Shown one piece after another: positions 45,383-54,890 of a stretch of DNA of 64,000 bases. The stretch comes from Deinandra increscens subsp. villosa (taxonomy: Eukaryota; Streptophyta; Magnoliopsida; Asterales; Asteraceae). The notes beneath the pieces were generated by a model. It saw nothing but the letters and a program-made list of their open reading frames with translations. It was not told the DNA's origin and did not search any database. Every line of letters starts with the position of its first letter. Position 1 is the first letter of the stretch. Location: the NCBI GenBank assembly GCA_039602395.1, contig JBCNJP010000025.1:103778124-103842123 (forward strand), read 5' to 3'. The position numbers and the translations under genes were made by a program.

Positions 45383-46300
45383 CGCGCGTTGCTGCGGGGT
45401 TGAATTTGTATACTGAACGAAAGTCAAAAAACTAAGTGATATAAAACGTAAAAGTCTAAAAGTCTCGTGGTGAAAGTATAAAAACTATAACGAAAGTTAA
45501 AAAGTTAAGGGGTATAAAATGTAAAAGTCTCGTGGTGCGTCTCGTTGAATTTGTATGCTCAACGAAAGTAAAAAAGTTAAGGGGTATAAAACGTAAAAGT
45601 CTAAAAGTCTCGTGATGAAAGTATAAAACTATAAAAGTATACTAAAAACGAAAGTAGAAAAATTAAAAGTTTTGTGGTCAAAGTATAAGACAACAAAATT
45701 TAAAACAAAAAGAAAAAACTTTAAAAGTTAGAGAGTTGAAAAGTTAAGGGGTATAAAACGTAAAAGTCTAAAAGTTTTGTGGTAAAAGTATAAAATATAA
45801 AAGTATACTAAAAACGTAAATAAAAAGTTAAAAATTTCGTGACAAAAGTAGAATACAGCAAAACTTAAAACAAAAAAGAAAAACGAAGTATAAAACTATG
45901 AAAAAAGTCATCATCAAAGTCAAAAACTTTGAAAGTATACTAAAAATAAAATTAGTCGAATAAAAAATGAAAGTTAAAAAGTTAAGGGGTATAAAACGTA
46001 AAAGTCTAAAAGTCTTGTGATGAAACTTGAAAGTATAAAATATAAAAGTATATTAAAAACGAAAGTAGAAAAGTTAAAAGTTTCGTGACCAAAGTAGAAG
46101 ACAACAAAACTTAAAACAAAATAAAAAAAACTTTAAAAGTTAGAGGCTAAAAAACGTAAAAGTATGAAACATATGTGGCCAAACTATGAAAACGTAAAGT
46201 TTATTATTTCATTGGAAAAATCAAATTGTAAAAGTTTAGGGTAAAAAGCGTCAAAGCATTAAAGTTACATGGCCAAACTATAAAAAAGAAAAAAGTTTAC
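45383..46300. repeat. Degenerate tandem repeat of AAGGGGTATAAAACGTAAAAGTC units
   Basis: Beginning with CCCGCGCGTTGCTGCGGGG, about 900 bp consist of degenerate copies of GTTAAGGGGTATAAAACGTA AAAGTCTAAAAGTCTCGTGGTG-like units. The same family occurs inverted at 9.9-10.3 kb. It has no coding capacity. Its position next to a Helitron 3' end suggests it belonged to a related rolling-circle element, which is an inference. Confidence 0.65.
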
Positions 46301-46513
46301 TATTCATGTATGAAATTTTATTGTTATATATATAATAAAACCACATACTTTTGTTTTTTCTCATAAATTCTATCAGCAATATTTTATAAATTAATATCTT
46401 TAATATGTTAAATTTGAACGGTTTTTTAGAACAACTTGAAACCAGTACTTCCGATTTCTTTACATACCTTTTTTCACTTGTCAAGTTTTACATACAGGAG
46501 CTCTAAATTTACA

Positions 46514-46665
46514 GGGAAAATCGCATATATCCCCTTACTTTTGAAATAAATTGCATATTTCCCCAAAACACAAGCTTTTAATGCATAATGTACAATACTC
46601 TTAAAGCATGATTTGGGGAAATATGCAATTTCTCAAATTTAGAGGGGGATATATGCAAATGACCC
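46514..46665. mobile_element. Short foldback MITE, 152 bp
   Basis: The arms are inverted: CGCATATATCCCC..GCATATTTCCCC on the left, and GGGGAAATATGC..GGGGGATATATGC on the right. It is flanked by AAATTTACA (46505-46513) and AAATTTATA (46666-46674), a 9-bp duplication with one change, fitting a Mutator-type MITE. Confidence 0.7.
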
Positions 46666-46674
46666 AAATTTATA

Positions 46675-47244
46675 ACATGATATATAGTAGTCGGGTTTTT
46701 TTTTCTAATTATTTTCTTTAGTTATCTCATAAATATTTGTTAGACAATTAACTCAAATTTATTTTCGAAACAACATTATTAATTGTTTTTTATAAACATT
46801 TATTAAAAACACACTTACTCTAAAAATGATCAGAAGTAAAAATGAGAATAAAAAGTGAGGGGTTTTCCAGAAATATAAATGGCTTCAATAGCTAAAGATT
46901 TACCGGTTACGGAGGTGAATTTTTTCCTGGAATGAGCTCAAATGAGCTCAAGTGGTATAAATACTCCCCTTGTTCTCTGGAGAATTCGTTGACCGTTCAA
47001 AAAACAAATTACAAACTCTTAAATTGCATGTTTGACTTTTGAGGTCAAACATACCGTTCTATGAATCTGCTCCTAGTATCCTACCACGACAAATATGTAG
47101 ACAATAAAATATCTTTAATGTAACAAACATAATTGATCCAAAACAATGTATGACTTTCATTGCATAAGGTACAAATCATTATAGCACAACTCTTGTGGAT
47201 AACATATATATCATGGTAAGACACAAAATCCCCATATAACTATA
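46675..47244. other. Intergenic DNA, 3' flank of the CASPL gene
   Basis: AT-rich with no recognisable feature. The last ~150 bases before 47245 are the likely 3' UTR of the minus-strand gene. Confidence 0.45.
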
Positions 47245-48007
47245 CTAAGCTTTAAAAGCGACCAAATTTAGAACATTATTAAGGTTGTAAATAACAAGCA
47301 GAAAGTAAATAATAACCGCTACAAAACCGGCTATTAAAGATGCCGTAACATGATGGCAAAACTTAGGAACTTGACCACAGATCGGTATCCAACCGGCATG
47401 TGAATTCCCTTCCTTCCCCAACTGTCCTATTCCGACCGCCGCCGAGAAGCTTGATATCAAAAACGACATTATGATCTACACAAAAAAAAATAAAAAAAAT
47501 AAATAAGCTTTACGCATCGTCGTTAAGGAGATTGAAACGCTTATTTTGAGAGGGTTTTGACTTTAGAGATACCAAATCGAGAACAAGAACATGACGTCCC
47601 AACTTTTTTGGAGGGATAAAGAGCGCGCCCAAGCTGTAAACTGACGTGATAATGCACACCACCACAAAATACCTGCACACCCGGTAAGTTAGTTTTAATG
47701 AAATGGACATTATACTTATACCCTTTTTAAGTATTTATAGTTTTCAAAATGTGGATTCAAGAAACTTTTAAACTTTTTAAGATAAAGTTTTTATGAACAC
47801 CCATAAAAAAAAAGAGAGAAAGAATTATGTTGGATGGTTGAGATTGACTTACTTGAGTGTGGGTGAGTTGTTATACTTGGCTTGAAAGGTCATGCCCAAG
47901 ACTTTGGCCGAGTCATGGCTAGTGACCATAAGAAGGGTGGCTACAAAAGTTGAGACCATAGCTATCACCCTTAGGCAGATAACTGGGATCCATTGAGTCT
48001 TGTTCAT
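47245..48007 (-). CDS. CASP-like membrane protein, CASPL1C type
   Basis: A four-span plasma-membrane protein of the CASP/UPF0497 (MARVEL-related) family. CASPs form scaffolds at the Casparian strip; the roles of most CASPL1 members are less clear. There are three exons on the minus strand: 48007-47853, 47672-47573 and 47475-47245 (486 nt, 161 residues), and all introns are GT-AG. The N-terminus MNKTQWIPVICLRVIAMVSTFVATLLMVTSH is span 1. YFVVVCIITSVYSL and VLVLDLIIMSFLISSFSAAVGI are spans 2 and 3. The extracellular loop has GNSHAGWIPICGQVPKFC, with the two cysteines usual for the subfamily, and AGFVAVIIYFLLVIYNL is span 4. The length agrees with CASPL1C proteins. The spacing of exons and the phase 2/0 junctions support the model. 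Confidence 0.9.
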
Positions 48008-49488
48008 GGAGACCAAATGACCCCAACTAAATCAACAATATTATGTGAGAGAGAGAAGGAGGAAAGAAAAGATTAAAATTTTACTCAAAGATTCATAAAA
48101 GTTGCATACATGTTTAGTGACCTTTATAATAACCTTTGGTTAGTTCACTTTCTAGAGGACAGACTGCTAAAGACAGATTAACATACAACTTTTGATGCTT
48201 AATGTACAAATTATTAGAGCAGTATGGTTCTGACTATTAGTGAGTTTACATGATATTATGAGGGTAGATGACAGGTAGGCAAGGTTGGTACGTGTGTTGT
48301 TCTTTGGTGACCTAATAACTTATTTAGTGCACACATATGATGGTGCTAGCATGTGTTTTATGAAAGAGATTAAAAGAATCTTACTATATAAAATGTCATC
48401 TTATTACTTTATTAGTGTAGTTTTTCTTAAAAAAGATGTTAGGTTTAGTCAATTTATATAAATATATTCTCTTTGTTAACAACTATGATTTGGTTGATAT
48501 ATTAAAATAGATTAATCTTGATATATTAATTTTAAACTTGATATATTAGAGTTAACTATATTAAAATAGATTAAACTTGACGTTTGTTGCACTTAAGTGT
48601 AATAATTTAAAGAAAAAATTGGATTTTAATATAATCTCAACTATTACGTATTAGCCGATAATAATACATATTTTGTTTTTTCACTATAATAAACCCCTTT
48701 TTAATTACGTTGGAAATAAACAGACCGCCGTTAAAACGACACTAACTTCGTTAAGAAAAAATTTCCATGGTTAATCCCAGACTTATCTCATTTAAATTGA
48801 AATATCTATTTTCAAATTATAACTAATTCAAATTTTCAAGAACACCTACTGAAGAATAGTTAATATTCTAATATGATAATGTAGTACAGAGAATGTCAGA
48901 TCCCCTTTATGGAAATGTACTCTCTCTATTTATACTATAGTGATGCTAACAACCCTAACGGCCTGTGGGGCCCAGATGAATTCTCCCACCTGGGCTCTGA
49001 CTCCGAGGCCCCTTTTTCCTTGGGACTCGTGCCCTGCTCCTCGTCTATGTCGATCTTTAGGTGAAATGGCCCTATCGAACTATTGGGCCGGCCCATTGGT
49101 CCCTTGCCGTATCTGGAGCCCGTTAGGTTGGGCCTCCTCGAGTTACGGCCCAAGGTCTGGGATATATGGGCCTCTTCACCTACATTTCCAATATCTTCAT
49201 TGTTAACAAATAAGGTTATTTTCTTTGTCAACTAAAATATATACATTAAATACCGATTATATATTTTAAACATTAATTTTTTAAAGGAAAATTTAAAAAA
49301 CAATTAAGCCATAGATTGAGAAAATTGAAGTTATTATCAATTTATTTCAAAATGTAAATTCCAATAATATGTTAACCATTAATTACTGATTATCTTTTTT
49401 TAAACGTTAATTAACCCCTACATTTATGAAAGTTTAAATAATAATATTTTAAAAATATAATTTAGCCAATATATTTCTTTTCAGTTCT
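48008..49488. other. Intergenic DNA with a GC-rich repeat island, no gene seen
   Basis: The first few hundred bases are the upstream region of the CASPL gene. At 48950-49190 a GC-rich island with GGGCC/GGCCC motifs (GGCCTGTGGGGCCC, GGGCCGGCCCATTGG, TTACGGCCCAAGG) stands out from the AT-rich surroundings. It looks like a fragment of a retroelement LTR. Frames on both strands are open there but match no family known to me. Confidence 0.45.
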
Positions 49489-49502
49489 AAGTAATTATCC
49501 AT

Positions 49503-49744
49503 CCCTGTCTAAGCTTGGGTTGAAACCTACGGGTTTCAACGAAGGTCCCATGTGGGCCTGCTAGACAGTCGCATGGTTTTCCCGGGGAACGTCCATATGC
49601 CCCACACAACCCCAGCTGAGGCACGGTTAGGACACTCATGTCTGGCTGTCTGTGGGGTGGACCCTCATCTCCTCCTCTACGGAGGTAGGATAGGTGCGCG
49701 ATGTCCTAACCCATCGTGACCAAACATCGTCGTTCCAAAAAAAA
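49503..49744 (+). mobile_element. SINE (copy 3)
   Basis: A plus-strand element between direct repeats AGTAATTATCCAT (49490-49502 and 49745-49757), ending in ..CGTCGTTCC followed by an A run. The 3' module is the same as in SINE copies 1 and 2, with a different body. The tRNA-type boxes are less clear (GGTTTCAACGAAGG near 49529), so the head may have diverged. Confidence 0.8.
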
Positions 49745-49757
49745 AGTAATTATCCAT

Positions 49758-51965
49758 GTTTAAAGCATTCTAATTTCTCAATTTTTATTAAAACTATAAC
49801 GTTAATTTTTTTTAAAAGTTTTCGAATTGCATCTGCACTTATAACTTATAACTGTATTTTCAAACTATTAATAACCCCTTATTTTAATTTAAAATTTGAA
49901 TCACCCACGTATATATTAGTAATCGACATTTATTTACACACATCATACTATTTTGGAATCCGTAAACAGAAAGTTTAGTTTTGTGGCTATACGTGCTTAG
50001 AATGTTATTAAGGTTCCCAAATCTTTTGCTTATTATCTTCGGTTTGTTGGTAAGCACATTAGAATGTGCGTCTGTTTTTTGATCTTCCTTTGATAATTAG
50101 TTTCTAACTTTTTAGTTTTATTTAGTATTTCATTTCATGTTTTTTAAATTACAAACTTGGGAGCTTTTATTGCTTCTATTTCTCCATACTATCTTTATTT
50201 GTCATCATATACATGTATAGTTAAGTTTACGGTCTAAGTCATCACCATATGGAGATAATGTGATGAAGAAATAACCTTTTGTTTTATATGAATGTAATAA
50301 TCTGTTAACTATCAATTTAATATATCCGTTAATTAATTTAAGTAATATGTTACTCTATATAATTAGAAATGTACTCATTTATGTTATTAACATATGCTTA
50401 ATAAATGTAATTATTATATAAGAAAGAAGTTAATAATTATATCACTTTTTCCAATCTCGTGTAACAGACGGGTTGATAAAACCTAGTTTAATATAAATTA
50501 TTTTATATTTATTAATCATAGTAGTAAGAAATGTTAATTCGTCCTAATTTTCATTGTTGTTGAAACTTGACGATAAAAGCTAAAATATATTAAGTTATGT
50601 TAATATTTGTATTATATAAAAAAAATAGTAATGATAGTTAGAATAAAATAATATTCGCAATTTTCATTTATCTTATTGGACTTTCTTACTCATGGATTCG
50701 GAAAGTTGCATAAGGTAATATCTACTTTCGTTACATCCCCATTTCAGTAATTATAATTCACATTTTACAGAAAATAACAGAATTTATTTATAACATCCTT
50801 TATTCTAGGTATATTACCACTTTAAGTGTTTCTAAAAACGGAAATAGGCCGTAAATAAGTATTTTTTTTATTCATAAAATTGTCAATTGACTGGTCAATA
50901 ATAGATAAAAGAAATATTATTTTATCATTGATTTATAAATTGCAATTGGAAATATGAATACAACTGTTATATTATTATAGATATAAAAGTATAATGCTAG
51001 GATATTTTAAATAATTAAATGAAATAGGTGACACCGTGACACAATGTGTAAGCAAATTGGGTTTGTTCAAGTTCACTGGTGGGACAGTTAAATGTCACTT
51101 AATTTTCTTTTTGTAAATTGGGTAAAAATTAGTTACTTTCACCTAATTTTACTCACATGATTTATTTTCCAGTTTATTTTAGAAAACTATTAATTAAAAC
51201 AACGGCTATGATACTCTTTTTATCATTCACGAAAAAATGCAGGCATATAAATATCTAGTTATACTCAACGAAAGGATTTTAAAAAATAGGTTAAATTGAA
51301 AAGCATATCAACTTTGTTTGCGAGTCGAGCCAAGTCACGACGAGGTTAAGGTTGACTTGAAATGTAAACCAAGTGAGCTCAGATCGGATTTTAAATTAAG
51401 CTAAAAACTTAAATTTGAGCTCGACTTGGTTGCACTTGGTTTAAAAAAAAATTTATTTAGCTCGGTTTGACTATAACTGAAAAGAAAAAAACTGGATATG
51501 AATTAGACCGAATAATGACAAAAAGCTAGACTTAAAAGATTGAATATTCTTTTACTAGAATTATAAAATATATAACGTTAATGTTCATTTACACAAGCCA
51601 ACGAGCGAGGCAAACCTGTCAACTTTGTTCAAGGTTGATAGGCATTTCTAGTTTGAAGTAGGTTATTAGTCACTAGGTTACAAACATATGTATTACATAG
51701 GTTGAATAAAGAAAAAAATAAATAGTTAAGTGTAGCTAAAATGACAATTTAAATTAAATTAAGTACTAAAATAATAATATGTTAATTCTAAATAACTAAT
51801 AAACCAATAATATATTGAAAATAAAAAGAAGCCGGGAAAATATTAGAGAGCTAGAACTTTTCTATGATAAAAAACATATTTATTAAGAGAGGAAAAACTT
51901 TGTGAGGTGAAATCTGATGGTGACATATGTCATTTTTTATAAGGGTGCTGCTATTCATACATTCT
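49758..51965. other. AT-rich intergenic DNA with remnants, no gene seen
   Basis: No coding region. A Helitron-like 3' end (CTCGTGTAACAGACGGG, then AAAACCTAG|T, CTAG at 50483-50486) is visible without its 5' partner. At 51320-51480 there are GAGCTCGACTTGG / CCAAGTGAGCTC motifs of a degraded MITE. The segment ends where the promoter dyads of the next cluster start. Confidence 0.5.
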
Positions 51966-51999
51966 AATACGTTGCGTATTAGCTAATACGTTGCGTATT
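51966..51999. promoter_or_regulatory. 34-bp composite dyad, pair 1
   Basis: Two 15-bp dyads AATACGTTGCGTATT at 51966-51980 and 51985-51999, separated by 4 bp (AGCT). They lie 213 bp before the ATG of the Ulp1-like gene. This pair carries GT instead of GC in the left half-sites. Confidence 0.9.
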
Positions 52000-52057
52000 A
52001 GGTTTATACCAATCATGATCAACTAATCATTAGCAATCATTACGTAATCATAAACCC

Positions 52058-52091
52058 TATACGCAGCGTATAACCGTATACGCTGCGTATA
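52058..52091. promoter_or_regulatory. 34-bp composite dyad, pair 2
   Basis: Dyads TATACGCAGCGTATA and TATACGCTGCGTATA with a 4-bp spacer (ACCG), 121 bp before the ATG of the Ulp1-like gene and 92 bp after pair 1 (start to start). Confidence 0.9.
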
Positions 52092-52211
52092 GGGCATTTA
52101 CATTTTCCAGCCTACTTATTTCTCTCCCACACCTTCACATCTCCCTCACTCTCTCTAATCTCTCTCTCTCTCTTTCTAAAATCCCAACTCTTACATAACT
52201 CCCACAAAAAA

Positions 52212-53686
52212 ATGTCAAAACACCACGATAACGAGATGACCGACAATCAATATCATTCACAACCTACCCCGAAAGCTTCAAAGTGGATTTTACAAAAATG
52301 GAGACCACCACGAAGAACCGGTGAGGAATCTTCAAACAGACGAGAAGAGGTGGAAGATGTGGAAAATAAAAGTAATCCACCTCAATGGATATTTCCAAAC
52401 AGAAACTCTGATACGTGGTCCGAGAATGTTCACACGTTCTACAACAACGGAGACGCTCAGTTTTGTTATTCTAAATTTCTCGTTAACATAAAGTTAGACG
52501 GTCGATTCTGGGGTGCTCTCCTTGGGTATGAAGAAAACGGTGAACTAACAGCAAATGTATGTATTAATCTTTTATATGGGTTCTACATTTATTGATATTC
52601 TATATTCTGTATAGTTGTTAATTTATATTTACCTGATTGATCTTTGTACATTTTTTACAGCACATTGAAGCCTGGGTTAACAGGATGATGCGTCGCAGAC
52701 AGGGGTTACTAAAGAAAAATGGGCCGTCGGGATTGCGTTGGTCGATCTTACCACCTCAATTTAGAGATGACTTGTGTCATAATGATCCAAAGATTACGGC
52801 CAGATACGCCAACGGTACCGATGAAGTATTCCCGCCTTTGTTGATGCATGAACCTTGTGTGGCCGTTACTGTTCGAATTGTCAAACAGACTGATTTGTCG
52901 AAGACTTGAACTGTGGTCCGAACCTCAGCCGAACTCTAGGTTCGGAGTTGGCCGAACTTTGATGGCCGAACTCCAAGTTCGGAGGGAGTTCGGACAGAGT
53001 TCGGAGGTGCCGAGTTCGGACCTTATGAAGAAGTATAAATAGATTCGTCTTTGTATTTCTTTGTAAGTTTTCTGTCTTGTTTCTGTGTGTTGAGAGGGGA
53101 GGTTCTGTCCGACCTCCCCCAGAGCTTAATCGTTGTATACTCCTTCGTTATGTAACCATTCAACATGATTCAATGACAAAACTTCCGTCTCATCCATAGA
53201 AACGATCCGTAAACGGTTTTTCAGCCTTTTTGGGAGGTCGATTACGTGTATGTGCCGTTACACGTAAGGGATGTTAAAGAGTGGTTGTTGTGCCGTATCG
53301 ACATGCAGACAATGGAGATGGTTCAGTTTTGGACAAATCACCGGTTCAGGAAAGAGTATTCGCGGTTATTGTTTGATCCTTTGTTCGATCCGATGGCGAT
53401 TTGTTTTGGATGGCTCTTGGATGAGATACATTATTGGCGTCGGTATACAGGACCGTACACAGGACGGGGTCATAAGATTTTGACCTTTGCTGTAAACGAA
53501 GAATATCTATCCAAGGATTGTTCCAATATAGGTCCGGATTCGGGGGTGGTTGCATGCATGTTGATGCAAAAGTTAGTGGAGATGACGCCGTTAAATATGG
53601 ACGGTGATCTTAAGGAGACATGTATGTCTTACCGTAGACATATGGCTGAGAAATTATATCAATGTCGTTTTGAACCTTCCATTTAG
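52212..53686 (+). pseudogene. Ulp1-peptidase-like gene of the element, disrupted by an insertion
   Basis: A Ulp1 (C48 cysteine peptidase)-like protein; such domains are common cargo of plant Mutator-like elements. Exon 1 is 52212-52556; exon 2 starts at 52661 after a GT-AG intron. Coding runs to 52855, is interrupted by ~370 bp of foreign DNA, and resumes in the same frame at 53228, ending at the TAG 53684-53686 (332 residues without the insert). The N-terminal ~130 residues are charged and unlike known domains. The peptidase-like part has WEVDYVYVPLHV (matching the VDHVYVP block of the family), W-L-L-C-R-I-D-M, and DSGVVACMLMQ, where the family has the nucleophile motif (D/N)CG(I/V)xxC. The His expected before W is Glu here (KEW), so catalysis is doubtful even before the insertion. 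Two composite dyads sit in its promoter, and a CT-repeat leader lies at 52139-52175. Confidence 0.75.
52856..53227 (+). mobile_element. LTR-like insertion in the Ulp1-like gene
   Basis: About 370 bp interrupts an otherwise continuous frame. It begins TGTGTGGCCG and ends ..GGTTTTTCA before GCCT. It contains inverted CCGAACTC/GAGTTCGG motifs and a TATA box TATAAATA at 53034-53041, as in an LTR promoter. The flanking CCT is duplicated (52853-52855, 53225-53227), and the five-base flanks AACCT/AGCCT differ by one base. A solo LTR is the best reading; an unusual intron ending TTTTTCAG is the alternative. Confidence 0.55.
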
Positions 53687-53870
53687 GCGTCTTTGGTTGT
53701 AGTTTATTTTTAAAATGTATCCTTATTTGTAATAATAGATAAAAAAAATTAAATTCTCGTTATAACATTTTCTCTCCTTAATAAAAGCAATTATTCGTTT
53801 ATAATAAAAACATAGAGCTACAAATACGTTAAATATAAAAAACAGAATCAAGAACTTTCACCCGGCTCTT

Positions 53871-54344
53871 CTAAAACAACTTTCTTCTAGAAGTAGAACT
53901 TGAGGCCTGTATTTTCACCCGGATCTTCGGATAGTCTTTTTCAGTCTTTACACCTAACTCACTGTCAAGAACGTACACGTACAAAATTCGAATGTTTTCA
54001 CCGATGTAAGAAATTAGACGATCAACATCCTCGTCACTCCTTAATGGTTCAAGCCCATTGTCAAGATCAAACCCGGGTTTCCTGTAATAAAAACACATAT
54101 TATTTATATTTTCATAGCCCAAACGGGGCATTATCAGACCCATATCAAAGAATCTGAACTCGTCAACATGGCAATAATCAGCTAGCGTACAGAGACCTTC
54201 AACGTATCTTCGTCCCGGCAAATCGGTAAAATGACCGTAATGCATGATTTTTAAAGTAAAATACCCCGGGTTATTTGCGTAGTCATCACCCAGCATTAAC
54301 TTGGGCTCGTTTACAGACCGGACAGTCCATGAGCGGGTAGTCAT
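53871..54344 (-). CDS. PB1-like-domain protein encoded separately from the transposase
   Basis: A single-exon 157-residue protein on the minus strand. It matches the PB1-like domain found at the N-terminus of many plant MuDR-type transposase proteins. The pattern is FTLKIMHYGHFTDLPGRRYVEG, then the aromatic/acidic block CHVDEFRFFDMG, LGYENINNMCFYYRKPG, DLDNGLEPLRSDEDVDRL and a YVYVLDS end. Here it stands alone and diverges from the transposase gene; the ATGs are 547 bp apart. The promoter between them holds three composite dyads (pairs 3-5), with pair 3 only 108 bp from this ATG. The 3' end faces the Ulp1-like gene with a 184-bp gap. The frame is intact. It may act as an interaction partner of the transposase (inference). 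Confidence 0.72.
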   Translation of the reverse strand: MTTRSWTVRSVNEPKLMLGDDYANNPGYFTLKIMHYGHFTDLPGRRYVEGLCTLADYCHVDEFRFFDMGLIMPRLGYENINNMCFYYRKPGFDLDNGLEPLRSDEDVDRLISYIGENIRILYVYVLDSELGVKTEKDYPKIRVKIQASSSTSRRKLF

Positions 54345-54451
54345 TTTTCTTCTTCTTCGACCCGGGTTTACAATTTAAAGCTTCGTTTTTTCCGAACCCC
54401 GACATTTAAACCATCCAAACCCCTTAATGTTTGGATCTTGGTAGTTGGGTT

Positions 54452-54485
54452 AATACGCGGCGTATTTAATAATACGCAGCGTATT
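54452..54485. promoter_or_regulatory. 34-bp composite dyad, pair 3
   Basis: Dyads AATACGCGGCGTATT and AATACGCAGCGTATT with a 4-bp spacer TAAT, in the divergent promoter between the PB1-like and transposase-OTU genes. Confidence 0.92.
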
Positions 54486-54544
54486 ATTTAATTGAATGAC
54501 CGGGGTGTTAAGTCGCTGGTCAGAGATTCCTGCGAAAGTAACCT

Positions 54545-54578
54545 AATACGCTGCGTATTAGTACATACGCTGCGTATT
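54545..54578. promoter_or_regulatory. 34-bp composite dyad, pair 4
   Basis: Dyads AATACGCTGCGTATT and CATACGCTGCGTATT with spacer AGTA; 93 bp from pair 3 (start to start). Confidence 0.92.
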
Positions 54579-54638
54579 AGGTTAGGAATCTTACAGACAG
54601 GTCAGAAGGCAGGTTAGAGATTCATGCGAAAGCAACAT

Positions 54639-54672
54639 AATACGCAGCGTATAACCGTATACGCAGCGTATA
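54639..54672. promoter_or_regulatory. 34-bp composite dyad, pair 5
   Basis: Dyads AATACGCAGCGTATA and TATACGCAGCGTATA with spacer ACCG; 94 bp from pair 4. The sequence before pairs 4 and 5 is also repeated (GAGATTCMTGCGAAAG), so a ~94-bp promoter unit has been duplicated. Confidence 0.92.
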
Positions 54673-54890
54673 ATGTCTTCATCAGCCAGATTCTCAGTAC
54701 TTTCGACGACCATATGTTTGGTTTTGAGTACGATGAACAGTAAACGCTTTAAAACAACATCAAAGGTCCTACCTTATAAACGGGACCATTTTCTTGTATC
54801 ACATTTACACCATAAGAACATCTCTGGTCCTACCTTATTGGACCACTCTTTAGTATACACAAGGGTGGTAAACGCTTTAAAACAACACAA

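Noticed and set aside
45104..45403. 99-codon frame in the Helitron
   Set aside because: It crosses the Helitron 3' end and has no similarity to known proteins.
48935..49231. Open frames on both strands in the GC-rich island
   Set aside because: No family resemblance; the GGCCC-rich composition fits an LTR fragment.
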